From: Candidatus Bathyarchaeota archaeon
GTDB lineage: Archaea > Thermoproteota > Bathyarchaeia > TCS64
Direction: 5' to 3'
DNA: 9,794 bases
Assembly: GCA_014729945.1 (NCBI GenBank)
Contig: WJJC01000024.1
Span: forward strand, 1-9,794
The position numbers and the translations under genes are program-made. Of the stretch, positions 1-6,981 are shown piece by piece; the stretch's first letter is position 1; every line of letters begins with the position of its first letter. The notes below the pieces were generated by a model, which had not been told where the DNA came from, did no database searches, and saw nothing but the letters and a program-made list of their open reading frames with translations.

Positions 1-488
1 ATTATAGTCTGGGCTTCATCAGCTAAGACAGGTACAAAACGGATAGCGGTGATAAATGCGAAGTTAAACTCGTAGGGTATTCTTGCTTTTTCCAGTGCTA
101 AACTGAGCTTATCTGGGGATGTTGTAATAAAGAATAGGCTGAAACTTGTTACCAGTACAATGAATCTCATGGTTAACGCTATGCTGTACTCTACAAGATC
201 CCAAGTTAGCGCTCCACTTCTAAAATAGTAAAAGCTAATCATATTGGTGACAAAGATAAATAAAGCGATGAAACCGGCGCCTTTAATGCTCTTGAACCAC
301 TCGTTGAATACTTTGGCTATAATAACTAGAGGAATCTGAACAATAAAAACTAGAAATAGGGGGACAATGTCTAGGAACATTACTGAGACGCTGAAAAATA
401 TCAGAGTTAGGAGAAACTTTACCCTGGGATCCATATTGTGAATAAGCGTATCTCCACGGCTGAAGCGAAGACTCTCCAGTAGACTCAT
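1..488 (-). CDS. ecfT: ECF transporter transmembrane component EcfT (partial, C-terminus off the left edge)
   Basis: This is the membrane coupling subunit of an energy-coupling factor importer, which links the paired ATPases to a substrate-binding S component in the cytoplasmic membrane. I read 162 codons from ATG at 488 to the window edge with no stop. An amphipathic N-terminus with MDPRVKF (residues 19-25) is followed by hydrophobic segments at about 25-60, 70-90 and 104-122. It then runs into RIPYEFNFAF and FVPVLADEAQ (about 136-160), the cytoplasmic coupling region typical of CbiQ/EcfT proteins. The family's usual length is about 250 residues, so roughly the last third is missing, including the ATPase-contacting Ala-Arg motifs. 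Its ATG overlaps the TGA of the fused ATPase gene (ATGA), which implies one transcript and coupled translation. The family call rests on this layout plus the neighbour. The substrate cannot be told because no S component is visible. Confidence 0.85.
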   Translation of the reverse strand, partial: MSLLESLRFSRGDTLIHNMDPRVKFLLTLIFFSVSVMFLDIVPLFLVFIVQIPLVIIAKVFNEWFKSIKGAGFIALFIFVTNMISFYYFRSGALTWDLVEYSIALTMRFIVLVTSFSLFFITTSPDKLSLALEKARIPYEFNFAFITAIRFVPVLADEAQTI

Positions 489-2218
489 TTTGAGACCTCC
501 CTCAATCTTCTGTACAATATATCATAGGCTTCATCTATATCGACAACATCTTCAGGGAAGCCTTGTTCACATAGTTTGGAAAATAAACGCGCGATCTCAG
601 GCTGAGCGACACTACAGAACTCCAGAGCTTTTTTATTTATCATTATCTCTTTTGTTGTTCCCTCGGTTACGACTCTTCCTCCAGTCATCAAGACGATGCG
701 TGGTTGACTCTCAGCAACGAACTCCACATCATGTGTGACGATAACTACTGTTTTTCCTTGAGTTCTAAGCTGCATTAGGAAGTGACGTAGTTTCTCTTTT
801 TGTCCATAGTCTTGACCAATAGTAGGTTCATCAAGTACAAGGACATCTGGGTCCCATGCAAGTACAGATGCAAGGGCTACTCTTTTTCTCTCACCACCAC
901 TTAACGTGAATGGGCTCTTATCTTTGTATTTCTGGATGTCGAGAAGGTTCAGAGCCCAGTTTACACGTTTATCGATAAGAGACTCTTTAATCCCAAAGTT
1001 ATGTAATGCAAAACTTATCTCTTTCTCCACGGTTTCCTCAAATAATTGATCATCTGGATTCTGGAAGACTAAACCAATTTTCTTAGCTAGCTGAGCTACG
1101 CTCTTATCCGCGATGTTTTCTCCATCGAAAAAGACTTCCCCTTTTTCTGGTCTCAACAATCCATTAAAATGTTTGACTAGAGTTGTTTTTCCTGCCCCGT
1201 TTTCCCCCATTATTGCCACGTAGTCACCGGAGTTTATCGTGAGATCCACTTCTTTTAGTGCCTCTACGTTACCGGGGTAGGTGAAACTCAGTTTACGCGT
1301 TTCTATCAAGGGCTTATGATGATGTTCTCCAGATAATTCGAAAAATTCTTTTTGTATTTTTTTGGTTACGGTTTTTCTCGGGGGTAGTTTATGGAGTATT
1401 GATTGATAGAACTGTTCAGCCGTAACAGGGAGAGGTTTAAAATTATCCAAGTCTTTGAAGCGTGATGCTAGGGTTAATATCCGTGGGATTCCCACTCCTA
1501 GAAGACGTGTGTCCTCATCCGACAAAACTGTAATCGGGTCCCCGTCACTACGTATCTCGCCTTCATCAAAAACAATAATTCTATCAACGTATTTCGCTGC
1601 GATGTCTATCCTATGTTCAATGATTATTACGGTTATATTCAGTTCCTTGTTCAGTTGATCCAGTACTGTGAATATGTGTTCTGCTCCAACAGGGTCAAGA
1701 AAGGAAGTGGGTTCATCCATTACCACTATCATAGGATGCATAGCCAGTACAGAAGCGATGGTGAGTCTCTGTTTTTGTCCCCCTGATAATTCATGTGTGG
1801 CTCGTTGACGGAGGTGCTGTATACCGGTTACATCTGCAGCCCAGTTAATTTCCTTGTACATTTCCTGTTTAGATTTTCCAAGATTTTCCAGCCCAAAAGC
1901 TAAGTCCTTCTCGACAGTCAAAGCGAATATTTGATTATCTGGGTTCTGGAAGATCAAGCCAACATGCTGAGCTAGCTCAGTAGTAGTATGTTCAGCGGTA
2001 TTCAGACCGTTTATGATAACTTTTCCCTCCATTTTACCGTTGTAAAAGTTTGGGATCAATCCATTTAGAGTCCTACAGAAGGTTGTCTTACCACAACCAC
2101 TTGGGCCAGTTAATAGTATGAATTCGCCTTGGTCGATGGTCATGTTTATTTTTTTCAAGGCAGGGGTGTCTGCCTGTGGGTATGTGTAGGTAAGGTTTTT
2201 TATCTCGATCAGTCCCAA
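485..2218 (-). CDS. Fused two-domain ECF transporter ATPase (EcfA-EcfA)
   Basis: This cytoplasmic ABC ATPase of 577 residues carries two complete nucleotide-binding domains. The N-terminal domain shows Walker A GPSGCGKTT (38-46), Q-loop FQNPDNQ (90-96), signature LSGGQ (144-148), Walker B MDEP (167-170) and switch His202. The C-terminal domain shows GENGAGKTT (338-346), FQNPDDQLF (385-393), LSGGE (439-443), LDEP (462-465) and His496. The FQNPDxQ motifs and the TVEKD/TVEKE stretches are typical of EcfA. Many bacteria encode EcfA1 and EcfA2 as separate proteins of about 280 residues; here one chain supplies the heterodimer through a linker at about 245-303. TTG at 2216-2218 is the only plausible start: upstream in-frame codons reach a stop without ATG or GTG, and a purine-rich AGGGGA lies a few bases upstream. 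It overlaps ecfT by ATGA. The likely role is to power vitamin or metal uptake. The family call is firm and the substrate unknown. Confidence 0.93.
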   Translation of the reverse strand: MGLIEIKNLTYTYPQADTPALKKINMTIDQGEFILLTGPSGCGKTTFCRTLNGLIPNFYNGKMEGKVIINGLNTAEHTTTELAQHVGLIFQNPDNQIFALTVEKDLAFGLENLGKSKQEMYKEINWAADVTGIQHLRQRATHELSGGQKQRLTIASVLAMHPMIVVMDEPTSFLDPVGAEHIFTVLDQLNKELNITVIIIEHRIDIAAKYVDRIIVFDEGEIRSDGDPITVLSDEDTRLLGVGIPRILTLASRFKDLDNFKPLPVTAEQFYQSILHKLPPRKTVTKKIQKEFFELSGEHHHKPLIETRKLSFTYPGNVEALKEVDLTINSGDYVAIMGENGAGKTTLVKHFNGLLRPEKGEVFFDGENIADKSVAQLAKKIGLVFQNPDDQLFEETVEKEISFALHNFGIKESLIDKRVNWALNLLDIQKYKDKSPFTLSGGERKRVALASVLAWDPDVLVLDEPTIGQDYGQKEKLRHFLMQLRTQGKTVVIVTHDVEFVAESQPRIVLMTGGRVVTEGTTKEIMINKKALEFCSVAQPEIARLFSKLCEQGFPEDVVDIDEAYDILYRRLREVSK

Positions 2219-2250
2219 GGCGTGTCCCCTAAACTCGTTAATGAACTAGC

Positions 2251-2260
2251 TTAACTATAA
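2251..2260 (-). promoter_or_regulatory. Probable TATA box of the ECF operon
   Basis: On the minus strand the sequence reads TTATAGTTAA, about 33-42 bases upstream of the TTG start. Archaeal transcription usually begins about 25 bases after the TATA centre, which would give a short leader carrying the AGGGGA site. The box lies in a 15-base interrupted palindrome, AACTAT-aat-ATAGTT (2253-2267), and further TATA-like runs follow at 2273-2280. The same ten bases occur upstream of the prefoldin gene. Confidence 0.55.
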
Positions 2261-2294
2261 TATAGTTTACTCTATAATATCTATGATTTGAGGT

Positions 2295-3275
2295 TTAATC
2301 TATTTTTTCTTTAAGTTTTCCTAAGATAGCCTCATTGAACTCATCAAAGGATATCGGTCCATTGTATCCTGCGGCTGTGGGATGACCACTCCCCGTTCCA
2401 TCTAACCCCGTACTGAGTTCTTGAAGAATTTCTCCGAGATGAATACCTGTTTCATTGTAGAAATGATTAGTAGAACGCAGACTACCACGAAGCCCTTCTA
2501 AATTGGATCCTGAAACAATAGCAAGATCAGCTCCAAGTGAAACCAGTGCTCTGGCTCCAGAAGCTTGAAATGAACTTATTTTGCTAATAACAACAAGCCA
2601 CTCATTTAATAGATGAATTGTTGATCTTTGAGCGGTTTTAATACGTGCAATCTTCTCGGAGATATCCTGCTCTACGTTCAACAAGGATCTAACCTCTGAC
2701 ACATCCCCTATATTACCCAATAGTTTAGATGCTGTTTCAAATGCTCTTCTATCTCCAATTGAGAAAAACTTTGTATCAAACATTAACCCAGCTAGAAGGG
2801 CTTTAGATGTCTCTACTGAAGGATTTACACCATAGTTTACAAATAGATTATAAACCAGTTCACATGTAGAGCTGGCATTTTCATTATGAATTAACAAGTC
2901 CACTCGTTTAACAAGATTAACATCTAATACATGGTGATCGATGAGCGTAATAACAAAATCTTGTTTTAGAATAACAGATTCCCAGGATCCAAGCTGGTTT
3001 AATCCACCCGAATCAACAATAACAAGTGAATCAGGTTCTAGTGTAGCCTCCTCAAAAACTTCCAAACCCAGTTCGTTTATTAGCATTTGTGAAATCTTAC
3101 TGATATCCTTTGGCATAACGATCTGTACCATGGTTTGTGGCTTGAGATGAGATACCAACTCTTTTACTCCCACGGCTGCCCCAATGGCATCTGGGTCAGC
3201 GTTATGATGCCCAAGAACTAATACTGATTCCCCAATATTTTCAATCAGCCGAGGTTTTTGCAACGTAACAACCAC
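2295..3275 (-). CDS. DHH/DHHA1-family phosphoesterase (RecJ/NrnA-like)
   Basis: This 326-residue protein of the DHH superfamily consists of metal-dependent phosphodiesterases acting on short oligonucleotides, cyclic dinucleotides or single-stranded DNA. Visible motifs are HNADPDA (24-30, motif I), VDSGG (87-91, motif II), DHH at 113-115 (motif III) and Asp167 in LMFDT (motif IV). A C-terminal DHHA1 domain ends in the glycine-rich GTGSGHPTAAG (293-303). All expected metal-binding residues appear present, so it should be catalytically active. GTG at 3275 is the start, because upstream in-frame codons reach a stop with no alternative. The ATG two bases upstream is out of frame. It lies 29 bases after prefoldin beta in the same direction, probably in one transcript. 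A DHH phosphoesterase close to prefoldin beta is an arrangement I know from other archaea. The natural substrate cannot be deduced from sequence. Confidence 0.9.
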   Translation of the reverse strand: MVVTLQKPRLIENIGESVLVLGHHNADPDAIGAAVGVKELVSHLKPQTMVQIVMPKDISKISQMLINELGLEVFEEATLEPDSLVIVDSGGLNQLGSWESVILKQDFVITLIDHHVLDVNLVKRVDLLIHNENASSTCELVYNLFVNYGVNPSVETSKALLAGLMFDTKFFSIGDRRAFETASKLLGNIGDVSEVRSLLNVEQDISEKIARIKTAQRSTIHLLNEWLVVISKISSFQASGARALVSLGADLAIVSGSNLEGLRGSLRSTNHFYNETGIHLGEILQELSTGLDGTGSGHPTAAGYNGPISFDEFNEAILGKLKEKID

Positions 3276-3304
3276 ATTATTAAGTTAAAAGAAAATTTAC
3301 TTGA

Positions 3305-3664
3305 TTATTGATTGGGAAGACCTAGCTCTTTCTGTAGAGATTCCTGAATATCGGTCATTTTTTCTCTTGTCTTATCCTCCTGTTTCTTAATAACCTTCAT
3401 TCTCATATTGAGAAAATCTTTCCTTTCTTCAAGATCTTCCACAACATCATCCTTAGTCTTCTCAACAAGAACAGCGCCTACTGACTTGTACACCTTTTGA
3501 TCGGATGAGACATCCTTCAAGGTTTCTAAAGCCTTCTCGGATTCCATCAACTCACCCTCAATACGTTGTTTTTGCTGTAATAGTTGCTGTAATGTGTTCT
3601 GGTGGCTCTGAAGCCGCTGTAATCTTTCCTGAACTTGTGGTGGTAATTGTCCTATTCCAGACAT
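3305..3664 (-). CDS. pfdB: Prefoldin beta subunit
   Basis: This is the beta subunit of the archaeal prefoldin hexamer (two alpha, four beta), a jellyfish-shaped cytosolic chaperone that captures unfolded proteins and passes them to the thermosome. I chose the ATG at 3664, giving 119 residues beginning MSGIGQLPPQVQERL. The frame also opens seven codons earlier at a TTG, but the family begins at this motif and the usual length is about 115-125 residues. The N-terminal helix is rich in Gln, Leu and Arg with heptad spacing (about 8-45). A short beta hairpin region follows around VYKSVGAVLVEK, and then a second charged coiled-coil helix (about 75-112). That helix-hairpin-helix layout is diagnostic. 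The gene has its own TATA element upstream and probably reads through into the DHH phosphoesterase. Confidence 0.93.
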   Translation of the reverse strand: MSGIGQLPPQVQERLQRLQSHQNTLQQLLQQKQRIEGELMESEKALETLKDVSSDQKVYKSVGAVLVEKTKDDVVEDLEERKDFLNMRMKVIKKQEDKTREKMTDIQESLQKELGLPNQ

Positions 3665-3703
3665 GCTTATTCTCTGATAAAACAATAAGCCTATGCTAAA
3701 TAG

Positions 3704-3714
3704 TTAACTATAAA
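3704..3714 (-). promoter_or_regulatory. Probable TATA box of the prefoldin beta unit
   Basis: The minus strand reads TTTATAGTTAA some 40-50 bases before the prefoldin ATG, predicting a leader of about 20 bases. It shares TTATAGTTAA with the ECF operon promoter and includes the perfect palindrome TAGTTAACTA (3701-3710). It directly abuts the seven-T tract that could end the acyl-CoA dehydrogenase transcript. Confidence 0.5.
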
Positions 3715-3720
3715 AAAATA
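3711..3720 (-). terminator. Possible T-tract terminator of the acyl-CoA dehydrogenase gene
   Basis: The transcribed sense strand carries TATTTTTTTA about 14-23 bases after the dehydrogenase stop codon. Archaeal RNA polymerase can terminate at such uridine runs without a hairpin. No stem-loop is visible. It abuts the prefoldin TATA box, so the two units are packed end to start. Confidence 0.4.
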
Positions 3721-3733
3721 AGAAAGTGGTTTT

Positions 3734-4942
3734 TTATCGGGTTTTTGTCCAGTCTCTTCCCAAGCTTTCACGGGCTATAACTAGTTTCTGTATATTTGCT
3801 GAACCCTCTGCGCCTATACAGTAGCTCATTACACCTCTCATTCCCATCTCCAATGGGCATTCTTTAGTGTAACCATATGCACCCATCCAGTAGAGAACCC
3901 TTCTAAAGGTATCCAGCGCATGATGTGGTGCTAAGTACTTGCACATAGAAATGTATTTTGCAGTCTCCAGAGCATCAAATTTCCCCGTCTCGTATTTCTG
4001 ATCAAGCATCCAAGCAGTTCTATAAACGAGGCTCTTAATTGCTTCATGGTGAGCAACCATATCAGCAAGGTCAAATTGTATTCCCTGATAAGCAGCAATT
4101 GGTTTACCGAATGCTTCCCTTTCTTTAAGATAATCCATACCAAGCTCTAATGCTCTTTCAGCTGCACCAATACAGCTCGCGGATACAAGAACCCGCGCTG
4201 CGTCGAACCCTTCCATAGTGTTATAGAATCCTCTATTTGTCTCACCTAGTTGATACTCTTTTGGAACCTCTACGTCTGTCATCTTGAACCCGCCAGTGCT
4301 TATGGCCATTCTACCCATATTATCAAAGCGCTGAGTTATCTCAACACCATCCCAGTTAATTGGAACAAACGCGGCGGTCATACCTCTATGCCCAGCATCC
4401 CTATTATTATAACCAGAAACGAAGTATCCTCCATCCAGCTCCTTTGCCTCAGCGGTTCCACTGATGTAACATTTTTCACCGTTTATAATCCATCCATCAT
4501 CCGTTGGCTTAAGATTGGTTTTGAATCCTGCTACGTCGCTCCCCCCACCGGGCTCTGTAACTCCAATACCTAGGAATCCGTTTCCTTTGGTAGCTCTCCT
4601 AATGTATTCATCTTTTACAGTCTCACTGGCTAATTTGTTAATAACATATCCCCAGCTTGCCTGTACCAGATAAAATACAGGAATAGCTACACTGATATCC
4701 GCGTATCCTAGCTCCTCTGCCCCAATAGTAGCTGTAACCCAGTCGGCACCTGACCCACCATCCTCCTCGGGAAGAGTAAGTAACAGCAACCCGAGATCAC
4801 CCATACCTTTGATAAAGTCCAAGGGTATCTCATGGTTTGTATCGTTTTCCCTAACCTGTTCCATTGTAAGATTCTTTCCGAGCCATTCCCGGATAGCGTC
4901 ACGGAAGAGCTCCTGTTCCTCGGTGAATGAAAAGTCTATCAT
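3734..4942 (-). CDS. Acyl-CoA dehydrogenase
   Basis: This 402-residue FAD enzyme would oxidise an acyl-CoA thioester to the 2,3-enoyl-CoA and pass electrons to an electron-transfer flavoprotein. Visible parts are an N-terminal helical domain beginning FTEEQELFRDAIREW, the first family signature GVTEPGGGSDVAG (127-139) and a beta domain with GxKCYISG (155-162). A C-terminal helical domain carries REAFGKPIAAYQGIQF (275-290). Near the end, AEGSANIQKL aligns with the EGTNEIQRL segment of the family, placing the catalytic base at Glu379. The substitutions in that segment leave the acyl chain preference open. The start is ATG at 4942, four bases after AGGTGGA, a good ribosome binding site. No ETF or other beta-oxidation gene lies beside it, so fatty acid, branched-chain amino acid or aromatic-derived acyl-CoA substrates are all possible. 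Confidence 0.93.
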   Translation of the reverse strand: MIDFSFTEEQELFRDAIREWLGKNLTMEQVRENDTNHEIPLDFIKGMGDLGLLLLTLPEEDGGSGADWVTATIGAEELGYADISVAIPVFYLVQASWGYVINKLASETVKDEYIRRATKGNGFLGIGVTEPGGGSDVAGFKTNLKPTDDGWIINGEKCYISGTAEAKELDGGYFVSGYNNRDAGHRGMTAAFVPINWDGVEITQRFDNMGRMAISTGGFKMTDVEVPKEYQLGETNRGFYNTMEGFDAARVLVSASCIGAAERALELGMDYLKEREAFGKPIAAYQGIQFDLADMVAHHEAIKSLVYRTAWMLDQKYETGKFDALETAKYISMCKYLAPHHALDTFRRVLYWMGAYGYTKECPLEMGMRGVMSYCIGAEGSANIQKLVIARESLGRDWTKTR

Positions 4943-4977
4943 GTTTCCACCTATATTTAATTTGATTTAACTTACAA

Positions 4978-4987
4978 CTTATATAAG
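4978..4987. promoter_or_regulatory. Palindromic TATA box between divergent genes
   Basis: CTTATATAAG is a perfect palindrome in the 137-base gap between the acyl-CoA dehydrogenase and the dehydrogenase-like gene on the other strand. For the minus gene its spacing predicts a start of transcription about 12 bases before the ATG, leaving room for AGGTGGA. For the plus gene it would give a leader of about 70 bases, so that gene may use another weak box such as the one near 5028. Confidence 0.55.
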
Positions 4988-5079
4988 CACTTCTACACTC
5001 AACGAAATAGTTTTCGACTAATAACGATTTATCATCGTAGATGCTAAATGTACCGGTAATTACTCTATATTTGATAGAT

Positions 5080-6249
5080 ATGAAGATCTTAGTACTCGGA
5101 ATGGGGCTCATGGGGCCAACCATAGCAAAGGACTGTGTCGAAGACCCCGAAGTCACCAAAGTAACTGGCTGTGATATTGATAAACAGAAACTTGATGAAG
5201 CATTGATTTATGTAAATCACCCAAATTTTGAGGTAGATGAAATTAGTGTATTAGATCATGATAAATTAGTAGAAAAGATGCGGGAATATGATCTAGTTAT
5301 TCATGGTACATCTGCAAAATTCAGCATCAACGTATTACGAGCAGCCATGGAGGCAAAAGTAAACATAGTCGACCTAGCGGGGGGCGGATACCCTCAAGAA
5401 GGGCGAATGTATGATGAAGTAAAGAAAGCAGGCATCACAGCAATACCGGGTTGTGGAGTAGACCCCGGATTAATTGATATATTATCAGGACAAGCCATCA
5501 TGAATATGGGTCAAGCTGAAAGTGTAATGTTTGCCTGTGGAGGACTCCCTACAGACCCCGAACCTCCACTCGATTATAAGATCGTATTTGGAGGGACCAA
5601 GATGCCTGTTCGCCCAGGTTTAGTGCCCATGATAGAAGAAGGGGAAATGGTGGAAATGGAGAGATATAGTGAGGTGGAACCTATCTACGTTGAAGGCCTA
5701 GACCCCATGGAAGCTTTTACAGATGGATACCCCTCATCACTACTGAAACTATGTCTAGAAAAAGGAGTCCAGACCTTTAGGGGGAAAACCATTCGATACA
5801 GTGGATTTGTTGATAAAATTAAATTTCTAGACGACTTGGGTTTAATCGGTACAGAACCTGTTGACTATGATGGAATTAAGGTTGTTCCGAGGGAATTATT
5901 CCATAAAGTAATCTATCCGTTAGTAAAATTTGATACAGAGGAAGGAGATAGAGATCTCACCGTGCTACTAGTTCATGTTGAAGGGGTAAAAGATGGAAAT
6001 GAGATCATAATCGAGTATGATATGGTAGACTTTTATGATGAAGAAAAAGACATTACGTCCATGGCGAAGACAACGGGATATACCGCTGCATTAATAGCTA
6101 GAATGCTTGGAAGAGGCCAAATCATAGAAAAGGGAATCCAGTGGCCAGTGAGAGTAGTTAAAGGAAAACTGGTAGAAGATCTATTAAGTAGTTTACGGAA
6201 AAGGGGTGTTGAGATAACAGAGACCATCACAACTATACGTGAGATCTAA
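5080..6249 (+). CDS. Saccharopine dehydrogenase-like NAD(P)-binding oxidoreductase
   Basis: This 389-residue protein begins MKILVLGMGLMGP, a Rossmann fold with GxGxxG at residues 7-12 and Asp32 at the end of the second strand, where it would contact the cofactor ribose. The segment GCGVDPGLIDILSGQ (124-138) matches the PGxGxDPG loop of saccharopine dehydrogenases, and the long C-terminal region resembles their catalytic domain. Known relatives act on lysine, ornithine, carboxynorspermidine or related amino acids, so a pyridine-nucleotide-dependent step on an amino acid or polyamine precursor is likely but unproven. I chose ATG at 5080 over the in-frame ATG at 5041, because the 13 extra residues would precede the first beta strand and have no family match. 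It ends 8 bases from the convergent archaellin gene. The divergent dehydrogenase partner may be co-regulated, but the link is inferred. Confidence 0.85.
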   Translation: MKILVLGMGLMGPTIAKDCVEDPEVTKVTGCDIDKQKLDEALIYVNHPNFEVDEISVLDHDKLVEKMREYDLVIHGTSAKFSINVLRAAMEAKVNIVDLAGGGYPQEGRMYDEVKKAGITAIPGCGVDPGLIDILSGQAIMNMGQAESVMFACGGLPTDPEPPLDYKIVFGGTKMPVRPGLVPMIEEGEMVEMERYSEVEPIYVEGLDPMEAFTDGYPSSLLKLCLEKGVQTFRGKTIRYSGFVDKIKFLDDLGLIGTEPVDYDGIKVVPRELFHKVIYPLVKFDTEEGDRDLTVLLVHVEGVKDGNEIIIEYDMVDFYDEEKDITSMAKTTGYTAALIARMLGRGQIIEKGIQWPVRVVKGKLVEDLLSSLRKRGVEITETITTIREI

Positions 6250-6257
6250 TTCCCATA

Positions 6258-6890
6258 CTATCTCAACGTCATAACAGGAGCGTTTACAGCAGGTATTTCT
6301 TTCTCGATAGTAAGGATCGCACCCACTATAGGTCTTAATTCTATTCTAATATTCTCATATGGCCTACCGTAAACATCTTTGTGGTCAGTTAACGTAGGCT
6401 TTACGTTAGCGAGATCAATATTTCTAAAGTCGATATGTATCTGCATTTTCTCTCCAAGCTCTAACAACGAGTCACTGTCTCCTGTTACAGTCTCAATCGT
6501 AGTAATAGTACTATTGAGAACGGAGTCACTGTAAACCACAGTATGACCCCTCTGATTAGTATAAGTGATCACAAGTGAATCATCGCTACAATCAACAGGT
6601 TCATGACCTTGAGCCAGTTTAACATAAAACAATATCTCTTCAAGACAAACCTCATCCTGATGCCCTGCCGTTGTATTACTGAAATAACCTGTTACTCCAG
6701 CATCAGCGAGAAGACTGCAACTTGTTTCCTTCATACCTGAAATGACTGTTGTCTGAGCTTTGTCGCTTGTGAGAAAACCAACATTTAGTATAACGAAGCT
6801 GAATGCTGAGGCGGTGATAACGAAAGCTGTGAGTATAATTGCTGTCTCTATTCCCGTGATTCCCTTTCTAGGGTTAATCTTTATTTTCAT
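6258..6890 (-). CDS. Archaellin (type IV pilin-like archaeal flagellin)
   Basis: This 210-residue protein would be exported and assembled into the archaellum filament. It begins with a basic class III signal peptide, with cleavage by the FlaK/PibD peptidase expected after NPRKG (Gly10). The hydrophobic core follows in ITGIETAIILTAFVITASAF (11-30) and continues to about residue 40. The mature protein has a variable Thr/Ser/Asp-rich domain and a C-terminal stretch like IRIELRPIVGAILTIEKEIP (181-200), as in archaellins. Two N-glycosylation sequons, NTT (72-74) and NST (126-128), fit the family. Cysteines at 58, 82 and 101 are unusual for a surface filament protein. The ATG at 6890 has AAGAGG about nine bases upstream. 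No other archaellum gene is in the window, so a non-motility adhesive pilin is an alternative, although the N-terminus is distinctly archaellin-like. Confidence 0.87.
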   Translation of the reverse strand: MKIKINPRKGITGIETAIILTAFVITASAFSFVILNVGFLTSDKAQTTVISGMKETSCSLLADAGVTGYFSNTTAGHQDEVCLEEILFYVKLAQGHEPVDCSDDSLVITYTNQRGHTVVYSDSVLNSTITTIETVTGDSDSLLELGEKMQIHIDFRNIDLANVKPTLTDHKDVYGRPYENIRIELRPIVGAILTIEKEIPAVNAPVMTLR

Positions 6891-6925
6891 ATGTGTTGCC
6901 TCTTGGGCTCAAACCTTGTCCGATT

Positions 6926-6935
6926 ATCTATAGAT
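6926..6935 (-). promoter_or_regulatory. Candidate archaellin promoter TATA box
   Basis: The perfect palindrome ATCTATAGAT lies about 36-45 bases before the archaellin ATG. That spacing predicts a short leader of roughly 13 bases containing or beginning near AAGAGG. A second AT-rich candidate, AAATATAGATAAAA on the minus strand around 6970-6983, would give a longer leader of about 55 bases. I cannot choose firmly between them. Confidence 0.4.
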
Positions 6936-6945
6936 CAGAGTGTCT

Positions 6946-6960
6946 TTTGCCTTTGGCAAA
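6946..6960. repeat. Short inverted repeat upstream of archaellin
   Basis: TTTGCC and GGCAAA form a six-base-pair inverted repeat around a three-base spacer, between the small membrane gene and the archaellin. Its place just upstream of the nearer TATA box suits an operator. If transcription starts farther upstream, it would instead be a hairpin in the leader. No function is proven. Confidence 0.35.
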
Positions 6961-6981
6961 CGTATGTTTTATCTATATTTA

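Noticed and set aside
4250..4573. 107-residue plus-strand reading frame opposite the acyl-CoA dehydrogenase
   Set aside because: It lies wholly antisense within a conserved gene, its composition looks like a frame shadow and no motif is visible.
5041..5079. Longer start for the saccharopine dehydrogenase-like protein
   Set aside because: The 13 extra residues precede the first beta strand of the Rossmann fold, which normally starts within a few residues of the N-terminus.
4899..5159. 86-residue minus-strand reading frame across the dehydrogenase intergenic region
   Set aside because: It overlaps the start of genes on both strands, crosses the clear TATA box and has no recognisable domain.
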